Shown here: positions 43,001 through 58,000 of the stretch, piece after piece
Numbering within the stretch: position 1 is the stretch's first letter
Layout of the letters: each line of letters begins with the position of its first letter
Assembly (NCBI GenBank): GCA_016165875.1
Contig: JABBOT010000003.1
Coordinates: forward strand, 26,306,983-26,370,982
Direction of reading: 5' to 3'
DNA from: Acanthopleura granulata
Lineage: Eukaryota; Mollusca; Polyplacophora; Chitonida; Chitonidae
Length of the DNA: 64,000 bases
Position numbers and translations under genes: made by a program
The notes under the pieces: generated by a model
The model's database searches: none
What the model saw: only the letters and a program-made list of their open reading frames with translations
Told to the model about the DNA's origin: nothing

Positions 43001-46000
43001 ATGGATCACGATTCTTTCCATACTACACCTTCTTACATGTTTCGACTAAGGTCAATAGACATTATAAGGTGGCAAGCTTACACACTTCCTCTAACCTCAT
43101 TACAGGTCATCAAAGACCTGATTGCACAGGGAATGGTCACCTACCACACTGACACAAGACCTTGCACAACAGGACTGTTTTGCTGTGAGTAGGATGTTCA
43201 TTACATCTAACCCGTTTACACCAGTATGAATCTGCCCACACCTTCGAAGTAGTTTGACAAGTTCTCTGTGCTAATGGAAAAACAGGCATCTGGCACAGCG
43301 CCCACCTGCCATAACTACATGGCCTGAAGGTGGACCAATCTGTCATTCTGTTTGCGGCTCAGATTCCGTCAAAACTTACATATCACTGCAATAAATACCT
43401 ACACCGTACAGTATAAATTCACGGCACCAGTCTAACAGTCGTGATCGCTTATTTAAGAAATCCTGGATGCACAGCTGATTCAGAACGAGTCTGGAGACAA
43501 GTCCGCCTATAACCATCATTATCTTAATGTGTTCTCTTTGAGGAACATGTAATTGAATTCCTGCAATTAGTCTAAAACACCTTTCTTGCTCAAACTCACA
43601 CCTTTAGTTGGAATGTTTCACAAGTGTTTAAGAAAAGGTGTGTACAGCTTGTTTTTAGGGTCATATTTCACAGATTGCTTGACAGGGCAAGCATCTGTGA
43701 TTTGAAGCATACACTCAATTTTACTTCTTGGCAATGTTGATGCATACACTCAACACCTGATCAATGCATGCCTTGTTCGATGAACAACTGAGACTGCTTG
43801 CTTATTTAACCAATGAAAAGGCGCCTTGGACAAGAAAAGTCAGCCAATCTGTGCTGGGTTCTCTCCCAGAAGTCTGGCTGCACAAGAGCGACACAGTTTC
43901 GCGACCGGCCTCGAAAAAGTTGTCATGTTGTGACATGTCACGCAAAAAAATAAACAAAAACCTGGACACCTAAACAAGACACACGACTATTACTCAATGT
44001 TTTTGTATTTGCCAACTGAATGGTCATGCACAGCTACTGACTTACAGCTACTGAATGTGTTAAGTTTCTCACAATGGGAGCCAAACAGAAGTACCAAAAA
44101 AGACAATTACACTTCAGTGGTGATGTAAAAAGTAAACATAAACCCAGTCCACATTACCAAACATTTTCATGTTGAAGCCAAAAACTAATGCTGCACTCAA
44201 GACACACCTGTAAGCTATCTAACACTCTTATGAAAAATATATGTGAAATACAAGCACACAAGTACAAACACTATAAACAGAATGAAGATTCTGAGCACAC
44301 ATTTATTCTTAACATGTAGCTTTCAGAGAAACTCACCCATTCCTCACTGACCTCCATTCCACTTTGGTGATTGGTTTGCAAGGGTCTGGTTTTCCATCTT
44401 TCCCTATTTTTGCTGTAGACAGGGCAAAAATATAAAGAGGGTCAAAACCACAGTATCACTGTGATTTGATAATATAATCAAACATGTGCATTATTACATG
44501 CATGAATACTGTCTTCAACAATAACTCCATAGAATCCTATAGCTCATCATTGATGATTCATTCTAATGCAGCTCCCACTGGTTCAGTTCAAGCTTTAAGC
44601 TAGGAAGTTCAACTGTTCTATTCACCTCTAGCTGTACAGCATTTCCATTCACTAAATGGGGGCCTCCATGGCCAAGAAAGACTCACACCAATGGGGTCGC
44701 TATGAGTTTAGGTCCAGCTCATGCTGGCTTGCTCTCCGGCCGTACATAGGAAGATCTGCGAGCAACCTCCTGATGGTCGTGGTTTCCCCCGGGCTCTGCC
44801 CGGTTTCCTCCCACCATAATGCTGGCTGTCGTCGTATAAGTGAAATATTCTTGATTACAGTGTAAATCACCAGAGTCAAATAAATATATACACAAATTCA
44901 ATAAATGTGACCATTGTCACATAAAGTATAAGTGAAATATTTTCAATGGCGCTGTAAAAGCAAAGAAATAAATAAATATACAATGCCAGTAACTGAAAGT
45001 TGCATTAGAATGGGCATGTTCCTCTTCAAGTTACACATGCGCCACCAAAAGTTTTAGGATACCAGTTCCAGACATTTTTGTGGACCTGCAGATCAATTAT
45101 CATTAACCAATATGGCAGGGTTTAGTTATTCATTCTGCTAGAAAATGAAAACTAATCACATTTATGTCACTTTTTCTGAGTTTCAGGTCACATTTGATTG
45201 AACCAGAGACAACATGCAGAAAAATCCAACATACCATGCAGAACACCAGTCGCTTTGCCAAGCTGGCTGTATTATGGTTTTGTAACAGGAAACCCACAAA
45301 CCCAAACAAAAACAGACCCCCATTAATGACATTAAAATATTAGCCAGCATTACAAACACCAGCAGTGTACATGTGTCTTGTATATCTACTCACTCCGGAG
45401 CTAATAATGTTGTGGGTAGTATCTAGTTAAACGCTGCCTTAAGGCTAGCTGGCAGGATAATTACACGTGCAATCACTGACTCTGAGCAATTAATGGCCAG
45501 CAGTTTCCCTTTTTTCTAGTTGATTAAACCCGTTAGCTGGAAGTAGAATGGATTGGCAGCTCCTTACCATGTGGCATCATCACGCTGACTGGTTTCTGAA
45601 ACTGTTTAATATTCCATGTTGTCAGGCTGCCATCTGAATGACTGCACATGAACTGTTTGCCATCATGATGCCAGCATATTGACCGTAAAGCCTGACAAAA
45701 TAAAAAACAATAAAATCCAGTTGTTGTGTGAAACAAAGGCTATGAGGGGTGGACAAAGACAAAAAGCATATTACACAATTGATGGTGAGTTCCTGTGCCA
45801 ATGCTATCAAAACGTTCCTAATTGGTGGGTACCTAAGTAATGGATTGATGTTGTCAGTCAAAGGTTGAAGCCATGTACAAAGGGAAAGAAAGCAAAATGG
45901 CCTATAAATTACTCAGAATGAGCCCAGAATTACACAACAGAATAAATATTCTGGAATAACAGCAACATTACCTCCACAAACTTTAATTAATAGGTAAAGC

Positions 46001-49000
46001 AGCACAGCATAAATTGTTTCCATCAGACTTCATTAAGCCTTTGACAAACGACTGGTTACAGAATGCACTGTACTTATCTTGTACGTACGACATTCAATAT
46101 TAAAAAATATACTAAATACTGTACATGTGTACATATACATGCATACAAATCTTGAACAGTTAGTGTTATAAACATGTAACGAACTTGATCATGCATGCAA
46201 GGTAATTTGTTATCCATAAATCAGTTTTATGCATGATACAACATTATAACCTATTTGTCTTACAACAGTGGCAATATCAGACAGACTCGCCACATGAATA
46301 AGGATATGAAATTGTCATAGTTTACTTATTGACAAAAGAATTACAGGAAGTATTGACATGTATCATTATCTCCTCCAATGGTATATGTTTTTGCAGGTTT
46401 GTCTGCAACTTTACAGATAGTGTCATGGGCGGATTTGGATCAAACATGGTGCAGTTTGGCTTTGGGTGAAGCACTTACATAAGGACAACAAATGCATTGT
46501 GGTGATCTGGATCTGCATGTATCGATCAGACGAATTTTTCATACACTTCTTCACCATTGCCACATACGACACAAATGCAGAGGGGACACTCCGTAGCAGA
46601 GTTTGTTAGCCACTAGCACAGCGCATTGACCCAGACGCCCCCCACCAATGTGGTCGATGGGAGTTCAAGTTCAGCCCAGGGTGGCTTCCAGACTACAGCC
46701 TAATGTAGGAAGGTCTGCCAGCAGCCTGAGGATGGTTGTGGACTTCCCCCGGGTTCTGCCTAGTTTCCTATAAACCATAATGATGGCAGCTGTCGTGTAA
46801 GTGAAATATTCTTCAATACGATGTAAAACACCAATCAAATAAATAAATAAATTAAACAAATGCAGAGTACTGTCCCTTTGTCTGTAGTGGGTACTTGTGA
46901 AAGTTATTATAATTTTATTTTATTTTATTTTAGAAGAGGTTCCATGTACTCTCGAAGTGCTTTCCAGTTATTTCTTTGATTTCCTGTTTTATATACACTA
47001 AAGGATTTTACACTTACATGATGCGATCAGTTTTATAGGTGTGAATACAGGAGTGCATGGGTAAACCACTAACCTTTGGCATGTTACTGACACTCTCTCA
47101 CATATGAGATTTATGCACACGACACTATGTCTGACAGAGAGCAGAAAACTGGAGTGCACGGGTAAACCACTAACCTTTGGCATGTTACTAACAAACCCCC
47201 TCGTGTATGACATATGCACAAGACACTGTGTGAAAGAGGGCCGTTTATAACTGAATTTCCGATCAAATAACACTTCTGCAGATGTTTCCATTCATAACAG
47301 ATTTAGCAGTACACAAACTAATGGGTACAATCTGCAAGCAGGCCTTCATGTATTAATTATACATATGTACCTGAGTGACAAGAGAGTTTACTCTATAATG
47401 ACTTCAACTTCCAAGAAATGGCAGAAAGGACATGACATAAGCAAGATGATGTTTTTTCTTCGGCCAACTCATTCCCTGATTAATGCCACTGTGACTGTTT
47501 TCTGGGCCTAATTATCACTGATTAATCTTTAAAACAAGTCTTACATGAAACTGTGTAATGAGTTATGGACATTCATAGTCATGTTCATGTCAACGAAGAC
47601 AGACAGGAAAGTTTGTTCAACTGCCACTTTAAATAATTCTGCCTAATGAATATACATACATACCTGTATATACCACATCCCTCCTCCTCTCCCCCCCCCC
47701 CAACTTCTGCATGAGTCAATAACCTGTAGCTCTTAAAGCAGATTGTGGATATTTCCGACAACGCAGCTGATATAGACTATTCACTACACACATTGCCTAT
47801 TATTTATTGATAGGGTATAGCTTGATGTCTGTCAATCACAACGGGAAGTACTTTGGCAATGGGATGGAGCCAGGTTTTGTCAGCAAAAGCTTTGACATAT
47901 ATTCCATCCTGTCACTGTGAACATACAGGCCAAGTGGCTCATCTAAACAACTGCCCCCCCCTCCTCGTCTCCCCCCTCCCCTCTCTGTTATCACCAGACT
48001 GAGACAAGACACACTGCTTCCAGGGCAATTTAACTAAAAGCATTTCACAGCATATTTCATGCTGCTAGAAACACATCATCGGTTTTAGTATCAGGGCATT
48101 CTGTTATGCAGGATATAAAGAGACTTAATTAGTTTCTGGGACACCTGACACTGGTGGGCTGTAAAGAAATAATTATGGTTTAAAGCACTGCTTTCTTGGT
48201 GCTAGCCAACACAGAGGTATGTGAGTTACATAAGGAAAAGATGTCACAAGTGTATTTAACAGCTGCACAGCTGAAAAGAATTGGTGATAAAGTTTTGTAT
48301 TCATTAGACCTAGTTCAGAAACATGTTATGAAGAATCCAAGTTTTAGTACTGCATGAAATCAATTTGAAGTTATTAAAATATACATGTATGGAGCACAGC
48401 TATTTTTATCATTTCTTTCATCGCTTTATTCACTAACTCAAACCACAGAAAATAACTACAAGTATGTACACATGTCTGATCCACTGTGCCGTCTATAGTT
48501 CATATGACTGTCATTACATGTATCACAAATCACATTGTACATACATGCATGCATCTGGGCCCAAAGGTTAGGGCTTAACCAAAGACTTCAGATCAATCTG
48601 GGATTCCACTATGAGGACAGGGTGCTGGCTTTGTCTACTGTTTATGTACAGATTTCTTCCACCACCGGTAAAGTACAAGGAACGAATGTCTCACAGGCAT
48701 TCACAGCTAATGTGAGCACTTAAGTGTTTACACTACTGTATGGTCATCCTAACACAGAAAAGTGTAGAAATCAAAATGTTTGATACGCATTCACAACAAA
48801 AATGAGGTGTATTTGAAAGAACAGTTTACTGTCTGCAATGAATAGCTTTCTATTAAAATCTACCTCATTTTATAACTTTGAATATCTGTGGAATGTTTAC
48901 TGCCTGTGCTTTGCTTAATTAAAACAGTATACATGTACATGTAGGTAACATAAACACACACACACATATGGATACATATATATACATATATCTATGTACC

Positions 49001-52000
49001 TCATATTAGCTTTGACTGTAACATACACTGTGTGCTATCCTTTGTTAAGAAAACGACGATACACATGCGGTACATGTATCGTGTATGAAGGATCTGTCAT
49101 ATTGAGTGGGCTGGGAGCAAAGTTGGGCAAATGTATTTCTATGGTGGTGATCTTTAACTGAATTCTGCTGTCTCTTACAGCTGACTGGCTCAGATGATGT
49201 GACATGGAGCTGGGCCGAATATACTGCTGCAATAAAGCCTCACAGCAGCTAAACATAAAAACATACCACAGATCAGGCAGATTTATAATCAATGAGGGCA
49301 GCAGCATCATAATATAGCAGACAGATTATTCCAAATTTCATAGAGGCCACTAGATCACCATTATTCTCCTCGCTGTCTATATCTCGAGAGAGCTGACAAA
49401 CAGGGATAAATCAAACTGCTGGCTGATATGAAAATGGCTGTTGCATGTCCTGATCAATAAACTGTCTTTATAGTGTAGGTTGTAGGACGTCATCAGCTGT
49501 ACTGTCTTCTACCCTATCCTGCTGCTACAGTGTTACATGTGTCGACAAATCCGTAAGCAATGTACTCTACACACAGTAAGACGTAAACAGGCACACCATG
49601 ACACCATACCAACACGCCTATTCATTATGAAATTTAGGAGGGAGCAGGCCAAGCATTTGCAATGCTAATGTTTAACTATGACTGCCGGTTACAGTTAATT
49701 TTACCCTGGCATCGCACAAGCTGAAGTTATCCTACCCGTCTTTTAGAATCAGTTTAAATAATGGCAGTATGCTTTAAAATACATTAGCATACATGTAATT
49801 TGGATGCCTGTTTGATATACTAAGGCTATCCCACTTGTAAAGTGCTTTCCACACCAAGATCATGCCTGCACACATTTTAATCTGTACAATGTGATTACCA
49901 TTACGTCTCAGAGACATTTCATTCCTTTAAATTCCTACGCCGAAACAGTTTGCATGGAAATGAAATCAATGCATGTGTCAGCCACCAAAACTTTGACCTA
50001 ATGCTCCTGGATTGTAATAATTATCTAAAGGACAGTCCAAGCTCAGTACAACCCGATGTAGGTTTGCTTATCGCATACATGGGTAAATTCTACTTTCGGA
50101 AATGAATTAGCTCATTTCACTTTACACATTTCAGTGTTCTGAAAGGACAACCCTGACTAGGTGGTGAAAGTTTTCAATCAACCAGTAAGCGGCAAGTTTA
50201 TAGTATGGCCATATGTATTACATCTGGCTTTTGATAGAGACACTGACAGTCAATCCTTAAAACACTGTCTTTCATAACTGGTGTGTCTAATAGCAGTTAC
50301 CCTGATCACCTTATAATCATCATAACTTTAATAAGTTCACTCCCCCAAAGGTCTTTTAAAAGCAATTAAGCTGAATCATCAACTTCAACCGAAGCCATGT
50401 ATTACATGAACACATACTCATGTACTTGATTGAAACGAGTTAAATTATACTGATTTTTTGGAACGAAGCCCACACAGGTACATCTACATGGAAATCTGAT
50501 AACTGTGGCAAAGGTGGTTGTGCACAATGGGGGCCTGTCTCCTGACCACTGCTGCTACTTCTGCATGTACCTCAACACAAGACTATGTCTTCCAGAGCAG
50601 AGTGATTCATTAATTCAACACAGATATTAACATAGGCAATGACCAGAGAGTACATGTATGTGAATTCATGACACCTGGGTAATAAGGCTAACACGGGACG
50701 TCTGATGAACAAGCTAAAGGGAAAAGACATCAGAAAATATGGGTTCCCTGGTTTGCACTGTGTGACCTCCGGCCAATCAATACTGATCTTCAGAGATCTA
50801 CAGTTGTGAAGCGGTGATAACACAGTCCAAGGAGGCCTTGCCTAATGTATGAATATTACATGGAAAGAGATAAGCCGAAAAGCCGGAGCTCCTTGATCAC
50901 AATGTTGCATGTTTGGATTCGTTATTTAATGCAAAGTTTTCAAAGAGAGACCTGAGGCTGCAGAATTGCACCATCATAAATCTTTGTGGGTTTTTTTTTT
51001 TCCTTCTCTTTGTTTTTTCTCCTGTTAGCCACAGCAGATAAAGACACTGCTGGAGGCTTGACTTTCAAACATAGTTGGTTGCATTTACCTTACAGACTTA
51101 ATGAGAATATTTTATTCCTTTCATACTTTTTACAGATATACGTCAATTACGTCCAAATGTGCATTAATTATTAATGATGGCATTTGATAAATAATTTTAT
51201 AAAAATCAAACATAGATGATGTTCAATAATGATAATGAACTTACCAACATGCAAGAAGAGGTTGCAAAAACAATGTAAATGTCTGTATAGATCCACACCA
51301 TGACATGTACGTGCATATACAGTTCTGCTCAATAATAATTATACATCCTAAACGTACCATCCACCCACCATGATCTGAATCATACAGCCATGTTGGTCAG
51401 GCCAAGCACGGATGTTGACACCCTCCTGATCACACCTTACACAGCTTCTAAGCAGCCAGTACAAGTACATGTAGCAGTACTCAAACTCTCTGAGGGCACT
51501 TCAGTCTTTTCCTTGACACCAGCTGTAACCAGGACACCTGATCAGCCATGTGTGCATATACTTGGTATGGCAAGGCAGAAAATGTCCGGAAAACTATCAG
51601 TGAATCGTTCATAGTTCTCAAACAGCTCAGGTGAGAGTAAATGTGAGATATCCCAATACAAGTTTTTGCTTTCCATATGTCATGCTAAAATTTATTACAT
51701 GTATTGTAAATGATACAACTGAAAACTTCACATACAATGTCATGTGATTCAAAACATTTTAGAAGTTCTCATTTAGTCTCATTCCTGCAGTTTGGAAACT
51801 AGGTAAGCTCTATGAGTTCTCTCCAATCTACAAGTAGGTACTGACATATTTTGTTGTTTAACTGTTTACTAGCACCACTGATGTCACTAAAAATGTATGG
51901 TCTCCAACTCGCCATTAGGAATATCTGAAATGCTATGGATGGTAAAAGTGAGCGCCAGCTAGGCAAATTTTATCCAACTTACTCGCCACAATGGCTATGA

Positions 52001-55000
52001 AACAAATGTGCACTCAACTGTGTTTATTGCCAATGCAGAGAGAAAGATTCCGTCAGAAGTAACTTACAGCCATCCTCTCAATGCATGCTGTATGCCATTT
52101 TCTTGGATGAACAACACAAGTGATTCAACCAGTCCTGTCACTTACAGGACTCTATGCTGATACCGCTCACAAATAGTCCTACTAGGGAATACTGCAACAG
52201 TTTAATCTGGTGCATGTTCTCACTCAGACCATGTGATCACTTATTTATTTATAATATCACTTTATTTAAAAGTTCTGCCATGCACATGAGAAGTATGAGT
52301 AGAACATCACATGGTGAGCAGTGGAGATGTGATCATGGCATCATTCTCAATATACCAGGCATGCCAGAGGCCATCCCTTGAAGGATGACTCTGGCATCTT
52401 TGGCGGGTCATTCCAGATCAGTTCAAACACATTTCGACCACTAGGGTGACAGAGTGAAGGACATGTTGTGACCAATCACAGTGTCTGTCTTAAGTGTGCC
52501 TGGCAGACATAGGATGTCAGGGATTTCATTAGACGATGCAGTCCAGACTAGTCTATGACTAGGTCTACCTGGTTGTAGCATTGGAAGAGGTCACAGGATC
52601 TTCTGTAGCGAAGCGAAAAGGGGACCTTGGCACTGAGAAGGGGACATGGCATAGGTCAACATTTCACGGAGACGGATTGCATTTATAGGAAATTGTCAAC
52701 TCAACTGTTCTAGTATAAGGAATTCTTTCAAGAGAAAATAGTCTGGCTGGATGTCACACACTGCCTGCCCTACCTCTCACAATTGAGACCATCATGGCTG
52801 ATATATCTACCCTCTGAGTTTGCCAGTGACATTTCATCTACATGAAAAATGGCACTCAATTAAAAAAAAAATTTTTTTGAACACTAAAAATTTTGAGAGA
52901 ACCACCAAGGTGATAATGATTGGATCCTACACGTGTCATATACCTGCCTGGCAAACCGTTTTGACTGTATGATCAGGGTGTGATGTGAACACCCTTCTAC
53001 GATATTACAGCCTGGCTACATGGTAGCTCTGGCTCAAAAGTGTTAAAGATATATCAGTATGATTGGGCAGTACCAGACACATAACATAATAAGGTTCATC
53101 AATTCTGGTAGGTAAAAGACAACCTATTAAATTATGTCTCAATGTATACACATATAAATATATATAAAAATGAACTTACCTCAGGCGAGTTATATCTAAA
53201 TTCAGCCGTTTTGTGTCGTAAGTCCCACATTACAACAGTTCCTGATTCAAAACCTATTAATAACTGAAAAGACAAAGGCATACCCAACAATGGCATATAT
53301 TAAAACTATTCTGAATAGTCTGGCCATGAAAGCTTCACCTTTTTTTTTTCTCAAAAATACTCTAAAAGGAATGACTCAAAAGCAATCATTTTATACAGAG
53401 TGCTAAATGATCATGTTGTATAATACTTTGAAAGGTGTTGGATAACATTCACATTACAAACAAATTATTTTAACTGCCAACTATACTTTGTGATGAAATG
53501 TATATTATGATGCTGGAGACTGGAAAATCAACAGGTGAATCAAAGAACTTAGTGTACATTTTCCAACTCACTCTTGATGAGGAAAAAACAACAAATATCA
53601 CACATGAACTCATCACTTCTCTCCTATACTTTGACTGTGCTAGGCCTAAACTGCCCACATTGCTCTGTGTAAGTTGTGTTTGGTCTGGTGTTAATGGCAG
53701 ATCACTTACTTTATTAGGGTCCATGGGGTTATCGCTGAGGTGAACCACTGGGCCTGGGTGAGTGCGCCGACATCTGAACAGAAAAAAGTGACAGCTACAG
53801 TTTTCAGCCATTCACTTAGAACCTTCACAGTAGCTAGACATTCAGGAATTCATGGAGCAAACATCACACTGAGCACTGTATTTTAACACACTGAGCACCA
53901 TATATTCTGTTCAAGGACTACCACTGACATTTTGTTTATTTATTTATTTGATTTGTGTTTTACACTGTACTCAAGAATATTTCACTGATGGGGCAGCGGC
54001 CAGCATGGTGGGAGGAAACTGGGCAGAGCCCAGTGTAAACGAACGACCATTCACAGGATCCTTGCTGACCTTCCCACATATGGCCACAGAGCTGACATTT
54101 TGTATTTATTTATTTATTTGATTGGTGTGTTATGCCGTACTCAAGAATATTTCACTTATACCACCAGCATTACAGCATGAGGAAACCGGGCAGAGCCTCG
54201 GGGAAACCCACAACCATCCTCAGACCTTCCCATGTACAGCCGGAGAGGAAGCCAGCATGAGCTGGATTTGAACTCACAGCGACTGCATTGGTGCTGACAT
54301 TTTGTAACCTTCAAAATTCAAGCTGAACACACTGGTTATTCTACTAATGCAATTAATAAACTAACTATTGTACAACATCTCAAAAAATGTAAAATGTAAT
54401 ACATTTGTAAATGTTTCGCAAATGTAGCATATGAAATACCAAATATGCTGGTTCAAGAGATCCTTTTCACTCCATGGGCAGTTCATTTATCTTACGAAAA
54501 AAACACAGGCCTACAGTCAGAGCAGGAAAGATACTGGACTGATTGAATTTTTATTTTTTATTTGGGAAACTCTAATAATGTACATACATATGTGCTTGTA
54601 TGTTCCGCAAACTGAAAATGTGAAGTTCAAATGTTTGCACCAGCCCTAAATATATACACATATTTGAGTTCTGTTAGATAAGAACCAATGCAACCAACAT
54701 TTATATCATGTTTTATACTCCCTCGTACTTCTCAGGATTTTCTCTTTCTTTTTTGAACTCTAAAGGCAAGTGAATCTGTACCTTTTCATAACATTTTAAA
54801 GTCCTGGTACGTGTATCACTCAACAAGTCATATGTGCATGTGCCTGTAAATGTATTTTACTGTAAAACTCCAACTACAGTTACTTGCTTGTTAAATCAGA
54901 TCAGATCAGTACTAAGTGGGGGGAAATCCATGTAATTATAGTCAACCATAAAATGCATGACTACATAAACACACAGGCCATTTAGAGCACTACAGTTATA

Positions 55001-58000
55001 TTTGCAAGTGTTAGTTTTCAAAGCATACAAACACATACATCAGAAGCATTTTCTCATTAGAAAGGAATTGATCTGATGCTTGTAATAATGGTTTGAAAAG
55101 TGCCATGTGAAATGCGACACACCCAGACCTGTTGACATTGGCTGGAAGTGTGGAGAGCTGCTCCTCACGATTATGTTACCAAGATCTTAAAGCTGGCCTA
55201 GTCTCCTAAGATGGACAGTACTCAGCTATATATAAAACACAGGTACGTGTACAAAGACCTTTCTGAAAAGCAAGTGGCAGGCTTCCTAAGCAGAAAGATG
55301 TGGGGGGTGGGGGGTGGGTAGGCCGAAAGTACAAACACACTTAACCCAGAGCTTCAGGTGACAGATTTCAGACTCGCATGCCTAAGCCACATCAGTGATG
55401 ACGCAAGCGAGATGTGAGCATTGCGCATTCTGCATATGGTCATTAGTGGCACAATAGCATAGGATTTTGGCGCTGCTCTCAGGAGGAGCAGATTTCAGTG
55501 TATGAGGATTTCAATGTGAGGGCTAATTAAATTATCCATTATTCAGGAAGAACGTAGAAACTTCATTAACGCTAACAATGGGCATAAGGAAGAATACTCA
55601 CAGCTCGATAGCTTTGTTCCAGTTGATAACGTAACCTGACAGCTGGAAAGATTCAATGTTAACCACATGGACATTGCCTCGCTCAGTGCCTATATACAAC
55701 CACTTGCTTTGGAAGGGAAGCTGACAATGTGTTATCCTGCAAAGATAATTCAGTGTATCAGTAAGACATTCAGCCTCTTGTAGTGAGTTCTGAATCAAAC
55801 TTGCCGCAGGCATATGTATCACTTGTTTGTTTGATTAGTGTTATAAACTGTACTCAAGAATATTTCCTTTATACAACGGCAACCAGCATCATGTTAGGAG
55901 GAAACCCTGCAGAGCCTGGTGGAAAGACATGATCATCCACAGGTTGCTGGCAAACCTTCCCATGTGTGGCCAACATGAGCTGGTCTTGAACTCATAGCGA
56001 CCGCATTGGTGAGAGGCATCTACATGTAGGTTGTTATGCAGCTGTCCACAAAGGTCCCCAACTTAGCTTGAACTCAAAGCAAAGGCAGTGCATTTTCATG
56101 CAACTCATGGGCTACAAGTAGCATGTGTCTATTCCTATCACCAGATGATAAGTTACATGTATGTGTAATGGTTTTTTATGGGAACGATACACCCACAGGC
56201 CAGTACTATGATTACCAAGACATCTCTACAGACCAGATTTTGAACAAGGAAATAAATAGTCAAAGCCACTGTATCAAGACAGAAACTGTCTGGGTAGCCA
56301 AATCATTCATAACCCAATGACCATTAGACAAGAAGTTAGCTGTAGTCTAGTCAGTCAGTGACCTATCCCCAGCATCAGATTCCAATAAAGCCAGCTTTCC
56401 AGGAAGAAACATATCTGGTAAATTACAAAAATTCCAAGAAAATCATCTACAAAATGCCAATGATATATCTGGACTAAGATTAATGGAACAGAGATGAAAC
56501 AGTGGTCAATGACCAAACAGATGAGTCGTATCAGGCCACGATAGTCTGAAGATTTCATCACCACATGCATGTTTACTGTATAAAGTGTAAGGGTTGGAGA
56601 GAGAGTAGCACAAATCATAATCCGCAGTAAAAAAGATAAACCAAAGTAGAGATACACCGTACACCGTAACTGTGCATTAAAGTGCTACAGCAGTTACTGA
56701 TGATATACATGTGAGCTGTTCTGAGATTAAAAAAGCAAACGTTATTGAGGTAAGGTTTGAAAACTATGCATATTTAATCAGTTCATTTTTGCCACTTTTA
56801 TTTTTCTGTCTTCATCTCCACTGTGCACACACACAAAGTCTTAATGAATTTAAATGATCAAACCAAGCTTGCCTTTTTGAATAATGACATTCACAAGGAC
56901 ATGAAAATGAAAATCTCCTGTGCTTACATTATCATTTTAAACCGATATTTTTTCATATACGGATAAACACAAATTAAACATGGGCATGGGCTCCAATCTT
57001 TTTAGTGAGTAACATATAAATTTGTCACATGCTTTCAAAAATTCCCGATTTAAGATCACAGCCAAACTGGAGGTGAACTGAGTTCATTGGCCAGAGACTT
57101 AAACGCTGCAGAGTGAGCAACTATTTTGAATCAATGACCAAAAACCTACACATGACTCAGGACATATAATCTCGTGGTTAGCTGGAGCACAAAGTTTACC
57201 AAACATCTTTTAATTTGACAAAAACTTTATTGCTAACAAAGTCTCCATACAATTCAGGTTTTGCCTATAACACAGCCACCAAATTAATCCTATGACGCAA
57301 CACTCAAAAGACCTTGTATGACAGAAAAAGGAGCTGTACCAATACAAAAATTCATGTGCATATAGACTGCTGTAATACATCATTTTCTGTATTTGTGATC
57401 ATCACACTAGTATCACACTAGTACACAAGTAGTGTCAGATCAATTAAGCCAATAGCTCAAATATGACTCAATATTTTGTCCCTTGCATAATCATCCTTTG
57501 CAGGCGTATACTGAGAAGTTTGAACCTCATGAACACAGTAAGCTTCATAAAGACTCATAATGAAGAGATATAAGTATTCAATCAACATTTCTTATGCATT
57601 ATGCAACAATGACCAGTGGAAGTGGAAGGTTTATGGAAAAGTAGTAGATGTATTCATGAAAGTCACTTACCTTTCTCTCTGAAATTTGAGAGTGTTGACA
57701 ATCTCTGGCCGTTTCTGTCGGAAATTCCACAGATGAAGAGTGTCATCTGAACAGACTGTGACAAGAGCACCCTGGGAGGGAAAACAAGAAGGACTACATG
57801 TACATGTGTGACTGCTGGATATAGTTAATCAGGTGTCCAGTTGTAAATTAATGTTCGGGAGAGACTGATTGAGGTCCCCAATGAGGTGCTTAACCCATGG
57901 CCAACTGCCATTGCAAGCAATGGCACAGCAATCAGCATATAAGTACATCTGCATTTCATACTATTTCTGCCTTCAAAAACCTGTTAATTCTTAAAATCAA

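Larger units (their letters stand above)
44413..45567 (-). other. Intron between exons 6 and 7
   Basis: 1.15 kb, one fifth of it a SINE (44661-44890) and a trailing SINE tail fragment (44923-44980). Confidence 0.85.
45692..53179 (-). other. 7.5 kb intron between exons 5 and 6
   Basis: Holds a near full-length SINE (46586-46856), a TTTTA microsatellite (46912-46932), a 101-bp duplication (47050-47250) and C-rich tracts at 47690-47701 and 47952-47990. No additional gene or exon was supported. Confidence 0.75.
53774..55601 (-). other. Intron between exons 3 and 4
   Basis: 1.8 kb with two adjacent SINE copies (53936-54090 and 54105-54292); a G-rich plus-strand patch at 55301-55318. Confidence 0.85.

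Noticed and set aside
46586..46640. Functional tRNA gene
   Set aside because: The tRNA-like segment is the head of a SINE; it does not fold into a complete cloverleaf by eye and runs directly into the SINE core.
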